Part shown: positions 46,936 to 57,590 of the stretch, one piece after another | How positions within the stretch are numbered: the first letter of the stretch is position 1 | How the letters are laid out: each line of letters begins with the position of its first letter | DNA from: Hygrophila difformis | Taxonomy: Eukaryota; Streptophyta; Magnoliopsida; Lamiales; Acanthaceae | DNA: 64,000 bases | Assembly (NCBI GenBank): GCA_030278955.1 | Contig: JAOANR010000006.1 | Coordinates: 56,758,915 to 56,822,914 of the forward strand | Direction: 5' to 3' | Notes under the pieces: model-generated | Databases searched by the model: none | What the model saw: only the letters and a program-made list of their open reading frames with translations | Told to the model about the DNA's origin: nothing | Translations under genes and position numbers: made by a program

Positions 46936-47118
46936 TAAATCTCAACAAACTAATAAATCTTGGAATCATTCAAATATTCAAATATTAATGTAATAATTTG
47001 ATTTGATTTGTTTTTACATTCTCTACATTATAAATCTCAACAAACTAAATCTTGGACTCATTCAAATATTCAAATATTAATATAATAATTTGATTTGTTT
47101 TTACATTGTCTACATTAT
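46936..47118. repeat. Tandem duplication of about 90 bp
   Basis: Two copies share aaatctcaacaaacta, tcattcaaatattcaaatat, aataatttgattt and gtttttacatt.tctacatta. It lies directly left of the split Stowaway element. Confidence 0.8.
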
Positions 47119-47286
47119 TACTCCCTCCATTTTTTTAAAGGTTACATTTTCTTTATATAGATGTTTTAAAATAAGTGTTACATTACTATATTTAGAATAT
47201 TTTTAAAATTTTAAAAGGTAGATTAACACTTATTTTAAAAAATAAGTATGATTAAAGTAAGTGTTACACTTTCTTTTTTTTTTTTT

Positions 47287-49043
47287 AGGAAAAAGAACTC
47301 TTTATTACAGCAATGTCGCAACACAATTTCCAACCAATACACACAGCATAAGCCGCACAATACCATTACACAAAGTGTGAAGTTCAGTAAGAGAAAGAAA
47401 CGGAATGTAGCCTGAGGTGGACATCGAATAGCTAAAGATTGGACCCCATCAAGGCTTTCATTCCCATTCTGTTTGCAGTTGATAGCAGGCAAGTCAGGAG
47501 CACAGAGCCGAGCTAAAGGGGATCTTCAAATCAAAATTGCTGAAAAATCGTACATCATAACCAACAGCGGCATCCATAGGTAAACCGATTCTTTCCAACA
47601 TACGTCAAGCCAAACCACCTCATTAAAGATGTAGTGTATTCACTTTCTCCCAAGGGGGAAAGGTCAGTGAAAACTCTCGATTGGTGGTGCCAAAAGACAA
47701 TCCCAAAATTTGCTTCAACATCACAATCCCATGCAAAAGGTATTCAAAATCAATGCATCGAAATAAAGGGGCAGTGTGGAGGTGATGACAGGGCCAAGGC
47801 AATGGGTAGGAACATGGGTGAAAAGCTATAGGGATTAAGGAGCCATCTATAAAAGTTCACATGCAATTTCAACTAATGATGCAACATAAATGCACAATAG
47901 AATGAAATCCATCCCAGCCTTCAAACAACTTTTCAATAGGAATGAAATCCCATGCAAAAGGAAATCATGCGTAGATGTTGTCCTCCAAAATACTTTTCTA
48001 TAGAAATCACCCTTTACCAACTATAACTGACAACACTCTCTATTGTTTACTCTCTTTTTCTCTTTTTTTTTCTATTTTTTTCTTCCTCCTTTTTTTTTTC
48101 TTTTCTTTTTTCGCATCTCTGCAGCGTTTTTGTAATGTTGTTGTTTTTTTTTTAAAAAAGAAACCAAAGCTCAATGGCCGAATCAGGTGCCACAATACAA
48201 CAGTAGTCCTTCTAGGAATCGTACATTATAGCCCCTCTATCTATCCGCCCGGCCTTGCTAATATAAACACACCCTCCCACTAACATAAGCCGTCTGACAT
48301 TCCAAAAAAGCCAACTGCTAAAAAATCATCATCAAAAAATAACATGTGAGAATTTATAGACGTTCCAGAGGTCCCCAAAGGTGTAACAAGGCTTTTTGGC
48401 TAGAGAGAAAGAAGTTAGTGGTTAAGTTGGCCAAGAGTCTGCTAATGCAATGGTTATGAGATGACAATAGGATGTTCAGAGAGGTAACACCTATATGAGT
48501 TGACAATATCATGTGGAAGGTATAAATCCAAAAGGGTAATTCCAATTGCCCTTGTTTTTCCAATGCAATGAAATGAATAAATGCAAGGTCAAACGTGTAT
48601 GCTGAAGCAAATTCAAGAAAGTCCAAATGGACTCCACCCTTGCGCCCATCAAAGAGATAAGAATATGCAGTTCTCACCAGGTAATTTCGCTTGGCTTAAT
48701 GAGCTCGATGCTAGAAATCGTCAGTCCTCCGAGAAGATTCATAAGGTGACGGCATCAATCAGAATCAGCGGCATCCCATTACAACAGCAGCAATACCAAC
48801 TATCCATTCTTGGTATTTTCATCAGACAACATATATCAGCAGCTACCTCGGCCCCTCCCAATACCCCAATCCTTCATCAGCATCTCCCCTCACCATGAGT
48901 AGACTTCCGTGACACCAACCAACGCGTGATGGCAATTTCACCGGGTAATTTGTCAGATGGCTTAAAATATTCAATGCAAGAGATCCTTGATCCTGCTTGG
49001 TGATTCTGCTCAGCAGTATCAGCGCTTCAAAAGATAATGTCTG
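47287..49043 (-). other. Long non-coding 3' part of the truncated LINE
   Basis: No domain seen in any frame. A T/C-rich run at 48045-48155 (A/G-rich on the minus strand) is preceded on the minus strand by a cggccattgagctttgg stretch. That resembles the cggccttatggctttg stretch directly before the poly-A of the LINE at 55859-61763. This could be the original LINE tail, with 47287-48045 carried along from a downstream poly-A site. Confidence 0.45.
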
Positions 49044-49489
49044 TGTTGGGAAGAACACGTATTAGCAGCGGAACTCTTTCCCAAGTGTGTGTGCAAGTGT
49101 TGGATATCCTCACTATAATAGTGACACTCTCTCTCAAGGATGAGGAAAACTCTCAAAGATGAATATAGATCTTCAAAGGAAGAAAGCTTTTATTGATCAC
49201 TCTTCAACACTTACAACTCTTACAACTCTTGGTGTTGTGGTTGTGATTGTGTGCTTGTGATTGTGTTGTGGTTGGTTGTGGTTGCAAATGGCCACCACTC
49301 CTCTATTTATACTAGCCTATGGAGTATTCTAGAACACTTCTATACAAATCTAGAATCCTATAGAATGTGGACTAGTGTAGAATAGTTTAGATATCTCTAG
49401 AACTCACTAGGATTGGAGAAGATCATGCTAGGTAGTTCATGAATATTGTAGGCCATTCTAGAAGCTTCAAGTTAGGAGGGATCTCAACA
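49044..49489 (-). repeat. 3' LTR of the young Copia
   Basis: 446 bp, TGTTGAGA...CCCAACA on the minus strand. Nearly identical to 53568-54014; differences are cactcttcaa against cactctttcaa and agtgacac against agtggcac. Confidence 0.96.
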
Positions 49490-49500
49490 ATCTCCCCCTT
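49490..49500 (-). other. Polypurine tract of the young Copia
   Basis: The minus strand reads AAGGGGGAGAT immediately before the 3' LTR, the expected plus-strand priming site for reverse transcription. Confidence 0.85.
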
Positions 49501-49505
49501 CCCGA

Positions 49506-52500
49506 CTAACCTGGAAGATCTGTAACTCCAGCGCCTCCGCAACAATCTTCGAATTTCTTCATAGATATCACTTTGGTCATCATATCTGCCCAGTTGTCAT
49601 CTGTATGTACTTTGTCGAGTTGGAGTCGCTTTTCTTCCAATGCATCTCGTATCCAATGATATCGAACATCAATGTGTTTTGATCGGGAGTGGTAGGTTGG
49701 ATTCTTCGCCAAGTATATCGCACTTTGGTTGTCGCAGAGTAGCGTCGGGCTTTCTTGAATCTGACCTAGCTCGGTGAGTAATCCTTTTATCCATACCATC
49801 TCCTTGCCTGCTTCTGTAGTCGCTATGTACTCAGCTTCTGTCGTTGATAGCGCCACACATTTCTGCAATCTCGATTGCCATGATACAGCTCCCCCTGCAA
49901 AGGTAATTAGATATCCTGATGTTGATTTCCTTGAATCAACGTCTCCTGCCATGTCTGCATCAGTATACTCTTCTAACACTGGTTTTCCTTTGCCAAAGCA
50001 TATAGATCTTTTGGCAGTTCCCCGGAGATATCTAAATATCCATTTTATAGCTGCCCAGTGTTCTTTACCAGGATTAGATAAGAATCGACTTACCATGCCA
50101 ACAGCGAAGGCGATATCAGGTCTAGTGCAAACCATGGCGTACATGAGGCTCCCGACCGCCGATGAATATGGGATCTTCTCCATTTCTTCTTTTTCCTTCT
50201 CACTTGTTGGACATTGTTTCTTACTTAGCTTGAAGTGTCCTCCAAGTGGAACGCCCACCGGCTTGGCTTTATCCATATTGAATCTTTCAAGAACTTTCTT
50301 AATATATCTTTCTTGAGATAGCCATAGTAGTCTCTTGGAACGATCTCGAGTGATCTTCATCCCAAGGATTTGTTTCGCCGGTCCCAAGTCTTTCATGGAG
50401 AACGATCTGCTCAAAGCCTTCTTCAGTGCCTCGATCTTCTTCTTGTCACGACCAACAATTAACATATCATCCACATAGAGTAGGAGGATGATAAATTCTC
50501 CATTAGGATATCTTTTGATGAAGACGCAGTGATCCGAGCGAGTCTTCTGGAATTGATGTTGGGCCATGAAGGAGTCGAATTTCTTATACAATTGTCTCGG
50601 AGCTTGCTTCAGACCATAGAGGCTCTTTTTGAGACGACATACTAAGTGTTCTTTCCCTGGCTCCATGAATCCTTCGGGTTGGTCCATATATATCTCTTCT
50701 TCTAAATCTCCATGCAAGAATGCCGTCTTGACTTCTAGCTGCTCAATCTCTAGGTCTAGGCATGCGGCAAGCCCAAGAACTACCCGGATAGATTGCATCT
50801 TTACCACGGGAGAGAAGATTTCTTCAAAATCTATCCCTTTCTTCTGGCCACATCCTTTGACGACGATTCTGGCTTTGTATCTTGGTCTTGCGCCTCCTTC
50901 TTCGGTCTTCAATTTGTATACCCATTTATTTTTCAATGCTCGTCTCCCTTTTGGTAACTCCACTAAGTCATAGGTGTGGTTCTCATGCAACGATTGCATT
51001 TCCTCATGCATGGCCTTCAACCATTCTTCCTTGTGTTGATCTTCCATAGCCTCTTTATAGTTTTGTGGCTCCCCCTCACTCGTGAATATCACATACTCAT
51101 CTGGTGGGTATCTAGTGGAGTGTTTTCTCTCACGAGTGGATCTACGTAACTGAGGTTGTAGAGTCTCACCTTCTTCTTGTGATGATTCTGTGTCGCCTGA
51201 CTCAGAAGAAACCTCCTCGTTACTTACGTCATTTGAGGTAGGTATCTCGGCATCAGCATCCTCGGCTGTTTGTTCACCTTGATCATTATGCTCCACTGTT
51301 GGTGTATCAGGAGAGGTACGACATCGAACCATCGACTTCTTCTCATTACGAAAATCTTCGATAGTCTGATCTTCGAATAATATGACATCTCTACTCCTGA
51401 CGATCCTCTTGGCTGTTGGATCCCAAAGCCGGTAACCAAACTCATCATGTGGTGTACCGAGATAGATGCACTCCTTTGTCTTTGAGTCAAGCTTAGCACG
51501 TTCATCTTTGGGAACATGAACGAACGCTCGGCAACCAAACACTTTGAAACGGTCATACGAGACTCTTTTTCCCGTCCAGACTTCTTCTGGGATATCTCCA
51601 TCCAAAGGTACTGATGGGGAGTAGTTGATGATGCTGACAGCAGTTGCCACTGCTTCTCCCCAGAAGGACTTAGGGAGCTTAGCATGAGAAAGCATGCACC
51701 GAACTCTTTCTGTTATGGTGCGATTCATTCTTTCAGCAACACCGTTTAGTTGAGGTGTCTTCGGTGGAGTCTTCTCGAGCTTGATTCCATGTGACCTGCA
51801 ATATGCATCAAACGGGCCTCGATATTCTCCGCCATTATCAGCTCGGACGCACTTCAGCTTCAAACCTGTCTCTCGCTCCACCCTTGCATGAAACTCCTTG
51901 AAGACGTCTATGACTTGATCTTTTGTCTTCAATAGATATGCAAAAACCTTCCGAGAGTGGTCATCGATGAAGGTAACAAAGTACAATGCACCACCCATGG
52001 ATTTCTCCGTCATCGAGCAAACATCGGTGTGCACCAAGTCAAGAATATGCTTTCTCCTATGAGGCTGATTACTTCTTGAAAACGTGACTCGATGTTGCTT
52101 GCCAACCAAACAGTGAGTGCAGGGGTCTAGTGTTTTACCTTTCATGTCGGCAAGATGCTCCTTTCGGGCAAGGATTTGCAGCCCTTTCTCGCTCATATGC
52201 CCAAGTCTCTTGTGCCACAGCTCCAGACACGGCCTATCTTGAGCGACATTGGTTTCTCCCTTGCATAGCTTGGCTTGGGTGATATATAACGTCCCATCTT
52301 TCATTCCTTTGGCAACGATGATGTTGTTCCTCGAAAGCTTCCATCTTCCGGCTCCAAGTTGAGTTATGTATCCAACATCATCGAGCTTACCGGCTGAGAT
52401 GAGGTTGAGTCGCATATCTGGAACATGCCTGACATCTTTTAACACCAACTCACACCCGGTGTTAGTTAACAGAGTGATGTTTCCTATCCCCACGATTTTG

Positions 52501-53522
52501 CTTGACACGTGATTCCCCATTCTCACAGTGCCAAAATCACCACTTTTATATGTTGAGAAGAACTCTCTATGTGGGGTTACGTGGATTGACGCACCTGAGT
52601 CGATTATCCACGTACTGTCGTCACACGCAATGTTCAAGTAGTCTTCTCTAATGAGGAAGATGTCTTCTTTATTCTCCGTGGTTATCGCCGTCGTATTCTT
52701 ATCTTCGTTCTTCCTTGGCTCTATCGAGTCTTGCTTGACAACCCCGTTCCTCTGGTCGCGTTTGAGGTTCCGGCATTCTGATTTCATATGCCCGACCTTG
52801 CCGCAATAGTAGCAGGTGACCCTCGTGCGTGACTTGGAATGGCCCCTGGATCTATCTCGGCTTCGATTGACGCTTCTTCCACGGGTCTCGATTCTCTCTC
52901 GGTTCTCCATAACATTGGCCTCGTAGTGTGCAGAGTCTCCTCGCTCCTTCCTCCGGGCTTCTTCATTAAGCAGGCTATCAGCAACTATATCCATAGTTAG
53001 CTTTCCCTCTGGACACGAGTTGCTAAGAGTAACAACAAGCGTGTCCCAACTCTCCGGCAAGGAGCTGAGTAGCAATAGAGCTTGCAACTCATCATCAACC
53101 TTCATCTCGATCTTTGTGAGTTGATTCACAAGACCTTTGAAGGTATTCAAGTGCTCAATCATGCTCTGGCCATCCTTGTATTCCAACTTCACCAACCGAC
53201 GAACCAAATGAGCTTTGTTCCGAGGTGTCTTCTTTTGAATCATGGACTCTAGTTTGGTCCATAATTCATATGCATTAGTGTAGGTGGAAACATGCTCAAA
53301 CAAACTTCGATCGATGTACTTACGGATCATTGCGACTGCTTTCCTATTCAAGAGATCCCATTCGGCATCTTTCTTGCCCTCCGGCTTCTTCTCATTCTTG
53401 ATAGGCTCGTACAGATCCTTGCAGTATAAATGATCCTCCATCATCGGCTTCCAATAGGAGTAGTTGTCGGCTGTGAGCTTGAACATATCACCATCGTGCA
53501 TCACAACACCTTCCATCGTCAA
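49506..53522 (-). CDS. Copia Gag-Pol polyprotein, 1338 aa, intact frame, altered RT catalytic residue
   Basis: The polyprotein makes the capsid and the enzymes for retrotransposition. Domains in order: gag with DNYSYWKPMMEDHL near residue 19; Arg/Ser-rich linker; zinc knuckle CYYCGKVGHMKSEC; protease DSGASIHVT; pre-integrase HHCC (LWHKRLGHM, CTHCLVGKQH); integrase core (DVCSM, RADNGGEYRG and GVAERMNRT); reverse transcriptase with YVDDMLIVG; RNase H (YTDADMAGD, TTEAEY, CDNQSA and HTDDNWADMMTK). There is no stop or frameshift. RT motif A reads LEVKTAFLHG, where the family has DVKTAFL. The Asp-to-Glu change is at residue 930 (codon 50733-50735) and probably weakens or abolishes RT. The start is the first ATG in frame (MTMEGVVMHDGDMF). 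Gag and Pol are in one frame, as usual for plant Copia. Confidence 0.95.
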   Translation of the reverse strand: MTMEGVVMHDGDMFKLTADNYSYWKPMMEDHLYCKDLYEPIKNEKKPEGKKDAEWDLLNRKAVAMIRKYIDRSLFEHVSTYTNAYELWTKLESMIQKKTPRNKAHLVRRLVKLEYKDGQSMIEHLNTFKGLVNQLTKIEMKVDDELQALLLLSSLPESWDTLVVTLSNSCPEGKLTMDIVADSLLNEEARRKERGDSAHYEANVMENRERIETRGRSVNRSRDRSRGHSKSRTRVTCYYCGKVGHMKSECRNLKRDQRNGVVKQDSIEPRKNEDKNTTAITTENKEDIFLIREDYLNIACDDSTWIIDSGASIHVTPHREFFSTYKSGDFGTVRMGNHVSSKIVGIGNITLLTNTGCELVLKDVRHVPDMRLNLISAGKLDDVGYITQLGAGRWKLSRNNIIVAKGMKDGTLYITQAKLCKGETNVAQDRPCLELWHKRLGHMSEKGLQILARKEHLADMKGKTLDPCTHCLVGKQHRVTFSRSNQPHRRKHILDLVHTDVCSMTEKSMGGALYFVTFIDDHSRKVFAYLLKTKDQVIDVFKEFHARVERETGLKLKCVRADNGGEYRGPFDAYCRSHGIKLEKTPPKTPQLNGVAERMNRTITERVRCMLSHAKLPKSFWGEAVATAVSIINYSPSVPLDGDIPEEVWTGKRVSYDRFKVFGCRAFVHVPKDERAKLDSKTKECIYLGTPHDEFGYRLWDPTAKRIVRSRDVILFEDQTIEDFRNEKKSMVRCRTSPDTPTVEHNDQGEQTAEDADAEIPTSNDVSNEEVSSESGDTESSQEEGETLQPQLRRSTRERKHSTRYPPDEYVIFTSEGEPQNYKEAMEDQHKEEWLKAMHEEMQSLHENHTYDLVELPKGRRALKNKWVYKLKTEEGGARPRYKARIVVKGCGQKKGIDFEEIFSPVVKMQSIRVVLGLAACLDLEIEQLEVKTAFLHGDLEEEIYMDQPEGFMEPGKEHLVCRLKKSLYGLKQAPRQLYKKFDSFMAQHQFQKTRSDHCVFIKRYPNGEFIILLLYVDDMLIVGRDKKKIEALKKALSRSFSMKDLGPAKQILGMKITRDRSKRLLWLSQERYIKKVLERFNMDKAKPVGVPLGGHFKLSKKQCPTSEKEKEEMEKIPYSSAVGSLMYAMVCTRPDIAFAVGMVSRFLSNPGKEHWAAIKWIFRYLRGTAKRSICFGKGKPVLEEYTDADMAGDVDSRKSTSGYLITFAGGAVSWQSRLQKCVALSTTEAEYIATTEAGKEMVWIKGLLTELGQIQESPTLLCDNQSAIYLAKNPTYHSRSKHIDVRYHWIRDALEEKRLQLDKVHTDDNWADMMTKVISMKKFEDCCGGAGVTDLPG

Positions 53523-53550
53523 CCTAGCAGGGTGATGGCTTCAACGAACG

Positions 53551-53564
53551 AGGCTCTGATACCA
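53551..53564 (-). other. Primer-binding site of the young Copia
   Basis: TGGTATCAGAGCCT on the minus strand, complementary to the 3' end of initiator Met-tRNA. It lies three bases inside the 5' LTR. Confidence 0.88.
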
Positions 53565-53567
53565 CTT

Positions 53568-54014
53568 TGTTGGGAAGAACACGTATTAGCAGCGGAACTC
53601 TTTCCCAAGTGTGTGTGCAAGTGTTGGATATCCTCACTATAATAGTGGCACTCTCTCTCAAGGATGAGGAAAACTCTCAAAGATGAATATAGATCTTCAA
53701 AGGAAGAAAGCTTTTATTGATCACTCTTTCAACACTTACAACTCTTACAACTCTTGGTGTTGTGGTTGTGATTGTGTGCTTGTGATTGTGTTGTGGTTGG
53801 TTGTGGTTGCAAATGGCCACCACTCCTCTATTTATACTAGCCTATGGAGTATTCTAGAACACTTCTATACAAATCTAGAATCCTATAGAATGTGGACTAG
53901 TGTAGAATAGTTTAGATATCTCTAGAACTCACTAGGATTGGAGAAGATCATGCTAGGTAGTTCATGAATATTGTAGGCCATTCTAGAAGCTTCAAGTTAG
54001 GAGGGATCTCAACA
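53568..54014 (-). repeat. 5' LTR of the young Copia
   Basis: 447 bp, flanked on the right by GTCTG. On the minus strand the TATA-like tagtataaatagagg near 53830 is a likely promoter. Confidence 0.96.
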
Positions 54015-54336
54015 GTCTGCAGCAACATGAAGCATCGGCAGCAGCAAACCCCAGCAGCAGCTTCCAGTAGTCAGCGGTAGTATCGTCAGAAACCATCTCA
54101 GGTCAAGACCAGCAGCATTCTTAGCATTATGTTTCAGCATTATCATATTTCAACGACTACACCAATGTGACATGTGCAGACCCCCAGGGCTCCATCCGGT
54201 ACAATCTGAACATTTCACCTACAAAACAAGAAAGGTTAGTGCATGCATACAGTGAAAGCCAATATTTACACCTTCTCATTCGCAGCCCAAGCAGATCGGC
54301 ATGCCCCTTCCGACCTTTGACATCAGCAATCTCATC

Positions 54337-55007
54337 TTAATACCATTCTTCAACCTTGCCCTCCTGATATGCTCCGAGTTTGGCCCAATGATCGGCAAGA
54401 GAATTACGTACCCTCAAAATATGTTGGAAACGTACTTCACCCGCACACTTCAGGACTGAAATAATTGGCCTAAACTGCTCCCGATATCTCCAAGGCACTC
54501 CCCCTGGATCGTTGATCCATTTCACTATATTAATGGAGTCGCACTCAAAGATCAGTTTTTGTAATGGAAAACCATGATCGCGAATTAAGGCTTGACAAAC
54601 TCTACACACTGCTGTTATCTCTGCCTCCACCGAGTCCGTCACATCTATGTAGTCCGAAAGAATAAAGATTACCTCACCCTTATCATCCCTAATCACCCCC
54701 CGATACCCGCTGGTCCCGGATTTCCGAGAGAGGATCCGTCTGTGTTGATTTTCCACCATCCATTGATTGGTCGAATCCAGGTTAGACCTCCTCGAAATTT
54801 TTTGGTTCTTACCCTCCCATGTTGCGGTAGCTCATCAAGAAAATGCCCCGCTGAACCGAAATAGGTGTTACCTGTACCATCCGAAGTGGCCATCCACCAA
54901 TGGCCAACCCTCCATTTTATTTCTTCAATGACCTCACTGAATACAATTCGAGCCCCCTGGAAAATGGCTTCATTTCTAGATTTCCAAATAGACCAAATAA
55001 TCACCAA
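54337..55007 (-). pseudogene. LINE RNase H domain (C-terminal end of ORF2)
   Basis: After the zf-RVT-type tail (IWSIWKSRNEAIFQG) comes the plant-LINE RNase H: INTDGSSLGNPGPAGIGG, VEAEITAVCRVCQAL, FECDSINIVKWI and NSLADHWAKLGAY. Two overlapping frames are joined near 54700, which indicates a frameshift. It ends with a stop at 54337. The endonuclease and reverse transcriptase are missing because the insertion is 5'-truncated. Confidence 0.85.
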
Positions 55008-55200
55008 CCGAAATAGGTGTTACACTTTCCTTTTATAGCTACAAGTGTAATATTTAAAAAAAAAAATTGGTGAACCGTAATTTTTTTAAAAAAATTAATC
55101 TATGATTATATTACAAATTTTAAACTAAAGCACTTTTAAAATGTTCCTTAAATTCCGTGCCAATACCAAGTGTAACCTTAAAAAAAAAACACGGAGGGAT

Positions 55201-55440
55201 TATTTCCAACAATAATGAGAACAATAGCAAATATTCTAATAATAATATAGTGAAAGAGAGGACTGAAGTGCATCATATCTCTTATGTAATAAATGGGGTC
55301 ATTAATTGTTGAGGAAGTACATTATATGCACTTATATTCATTCTCGTAAAGAACTAATCTGGGAAAAGAAAAGCTTTTGAGTGCAGTTGCAAAAAAATTG
55401 TTTCTCCTTAAATCTGCATATTTCGATCACAAATAAACAA
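55201..55440. other. Intergenic flank, nothing seen
   Basis: AT-rich sequence between the split Stowaway and the next MITE. Confidence 0.4.
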
Positions 55441-55698
55441 GACCCTGTTTGGAAATTAGCTGTTAGCTGTTAACTGATTCTGTGAGTAATAATTAGTTAA
55501 AATTAGCTGTTTGATAATTTCGAGACTAATTTTTTGCCTAGAATAAGCTAAAATCCAAAATGCTGCAATTTGCAGCGGTTTCAAAAAGAGCTGATTGAAC
55601 ACTGTTTTAAGTTATTTTGTCTTTTCAAATAAGCTATTTTATCTCATATTGTGAGCCAAATTAGCTGATTGGATTTAGCTGTTTTGCCAAACAGGGCC
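55441..55698. mobile_element. MITE with GACCCTGTTTGG ends (hAT-like)
   Basis: Begins GACCCTGTTTGGAAATTAGC and ends TTGCCAAACAGGGCC, so the ends are inverted repeats with a subterminal agctgttagctgtt/gatttagctgttt similarity. The flanks aataaacaa and aataagtaa are similar but not identical, so the TSD is only tentative. No frame. Confidence 0.65.
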
Positions 55699-55934
55699 AA
55701 TAAGTAAGTTGCAAAAAATACAGGAGGAAACCAAAATTCCAATAAAACGTCAATTACCCAAGAAATCAAAAGGCCATCAAAATAACTTTCGAAACCCAAA
55801 AAAATAAAAAATAAAATTGTGGATATAATCATTAATATCAAATAAAAAATCGATCAAAAATTTAAACATCGTTTGTGTACTGTTTTTCTCTCTCTAGGGT
55901 TTGCTCTCTAGTTTTTCTCTCATCTCGCCCACTA

Positions 55935-57366
55935 TGTCAGTTTCAACCCTGCCAACCGACGGCGACCCGCCGAATGTTCTGCCGGACGCTCTGTCGGCCC
56001 CCTTCTCCTTCACTGCGACAGGAGAAGGCAAGCCATCATTTAGGGATATGGTCTTGGAAGGCAAGAGTGCCCCTCCGGCGTCTTTGCTTCATGAGGAGGA
56101 AGTTGACAGAGGCGTCAAGATTGATTACATAGACGGAGATCGACTCAAACCAAGAGTATCACTCGATCCACATTAGAGAAAGAAGCTACACAAGCCATGG
56201 GAGGATGCCATCATTGTTTCGGTTTTGGGGAAGAAAGTTGGCTACCTCTCGCTTAAGGAGAGACTGGGACGCATTTGGAAACTCCAAGGCAGCTTTGATA
56301 TGTTGGATTTAGACCAGGGCTTCTTTCTGGTAAAGTTCAACAGGATTGCAGATCGAACTATGGTCTTAAATGATGGACCATGGATGGTTTACGACAGCTA
56401 TTTAACCATCACACCATGGAGACCGAATTTCTCTACGTCGGAAGGCACCCCACACAGGACTATTGTATGGGCACGTCTTCCAGGTCTCTGCATGGAGCTT
56501 TTTGATGAATGTCTTATCAAGAAACTGGCCTGGAGCATTGGAACGCCGGTTAAGGCAGACGACATGACTAGGAAGGTGAATCGGGGGAAGTTTGCTCGGG
56601 TGTGCGTGGAAATCGACCTTAGGTTGCCTGTGGTCACGAGCATCTTCCTTGAGGGCCAATGGCAGAAGATTCAATATGAGGGACTCCATTTACTATGTTC
56701 CTGTTGCCAAAGATATGGGCATGGAGCAGCTGGCTGTCCAATCAAAGGGAGGCGATAACCGGCGATGTAGGGAAGGGAAGTCCAGGGAATTTGGCTGTAG
56801 GCGCAGAGGTGACCTTGCACCAAAGTGACAATAAGGACAAAGGAGGGTTGGCCAAGACTGAATCAGCTAAGGGGGCAGGCTCAACTCAGGAGGCCTCGAC
56901 TGCTCTGGAGGCACAGAAGGTTGACTCCACCGATGGCACAAATATAGCAAATGAGGCAGAAGGCATGATGGAGTGTGAATCTGAATCTTGCTCAAATAAG
57001 GAAAACAAGGACGACCATAAAGCTGATGGGCTGAGCCCTGAGTGTTCAGAGATATTGGGGGAGGTACCAAGTCAACCATCTTCTGGTGAATGGATTAAGG
57101 TAATGAGGAAAAAGACCAAGGGGCCCAATAAGAAAGTGGATAAAGGAGGAAAGCCCAAATCTCCACATGCGGAACCTAAACACAAGGCCCAGGAGATTAA
57201 GCTGCTGGCTAGGAACAATGGCACTCGGCCCCTCAGGCCCATCGCTAATCTCATCGGCAACAAGGGAAAGTCGAAATTGAAGGGAGACCTAACTCCGACG
57301 AGAGGAGCAGCAAACGCTGGGAAAGAGTATGGCAAATCGGAAGGTAACCCCATGCTTGCCAAATGA
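55935..57366 (+). pseudogene. LINE ORF1: DUF4283-type gag-like protein with zinc knuckle
   Basis: ORF1 proteins bind the LINE RNA. The frame opens with MSVSTLPTDGDPPNVLPDA at 55935, has one in-frame TAG at 56174-56176 and resumes through the DUF4283-like region (GFFLVKFNRIADRTMVLNDG, then WVRLPGL-type WARLPGLCMEL). A CX2CX4HX4C knuckle (CSCCQRYGHGAAGC) lies near 56700. A frameshift near 56750 leads into a Lys/Gly-rich tail that ends at 57366. Confidence 0.85.
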
Positions 57367-57590
57367 GCCAGATCAACGGGGGAACCCAGTAAGGAGCCTC
57401 AAGACAATTATATTGGGAAAGCAGTAGCCAAGTATGAGGAACCTTGGCGAAAACGAAATAGGAGGCGGCTAAGTATGATGCTGCCATGGCAGAGGCGGAA
57501 TCATGAGAGGAATCTTCTGCTCTGGGGCTGAAGGCAACCCAATAAGTGAGTGCTGGTGACTGTTTCTCCCCCATCCCAATTTTTGTTTTT

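Larger units (their letters stand above)
49044..54014 (-). mobile_element. Young, structurally complete Copia retrotransposon (Tork-like)
   Basis: LTRs of 446 bp (49044-49489) and 447 bp (53568-54014) differ by one substitution and one single-base indel by my alignment. The 5-bp target duplication GTCTG (49039-49043 and 54015-54019) is perfect. The primer site TGGTATCAGAGCCT (minus, 53564-53551) matches the initiator Met-tRNA type and sits 3 nt from the LTR. The purine tract AAGGGGGAGAT (49500-49490) borders the other LTR. One uninterrupted polyprotein fills the interior. It sits inside the truncated LINE, so it is the youngest layer of the nest. Confidence 0.96.
47274..55016 (-). mobile_element. 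5'-truncated LINE with 13-bp TSD, interrupted by a Copia
   Basis: The insert is flanked by GTGTTACACTTTC at 47261-47273 and 55017-55029. A T-tract at 47274-47286 is the poly-A tail of a minus-strand element, and a minus-strand AATAAA lies near 47300, about 15-20 nt before it. At the other end the LINE begins abruptly inside its 3' coding part (55007). About 2.77 kb belongs to the LINE once the Copia at 49044-54014 is removed. The non-coding part after the RNase H stop is unusually long (about 2.1 kb) and contains a second T-rich tract near 48045-48155. Confidence 0.85.
47121..55200. mobile_element. Stowaway-like MITE split by a LINE insertion
   Basis: The left half, 47121-47273, begins CTCCCTCCATTTTTTTTAAA with GGTTACA close by. 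The right half, 55030-55200, ends TGTAACCTT, an A-tract and ACGGAGGGAT. The ends are inverted repeats, and TA occurs on both sides (47119-47120 and 55201-55202). Rejoined, the MITE is about 325 bp. It is interrupted after gtgttacactttc, which is found on both sides of the insert. Confidence 0.85.

Noticed and set aside
48354..48898. Overlapping frames of about 105 codons on both strands
   Set aside because: They fall in the non-coding 3' part of the truncated LINE and show no domain or codon bias.
49774..50316. 180-codon plus-strand frame
   Set aside because: Antisense to the RNase H and RT part of the intact Copia polyprotein.
50629..51685. Further long frames inside the Copia (plus 50629-50973, minus 51224-51685)
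   Set aside because: Out-of-frame shadows of the 1338-aa polyprotein.
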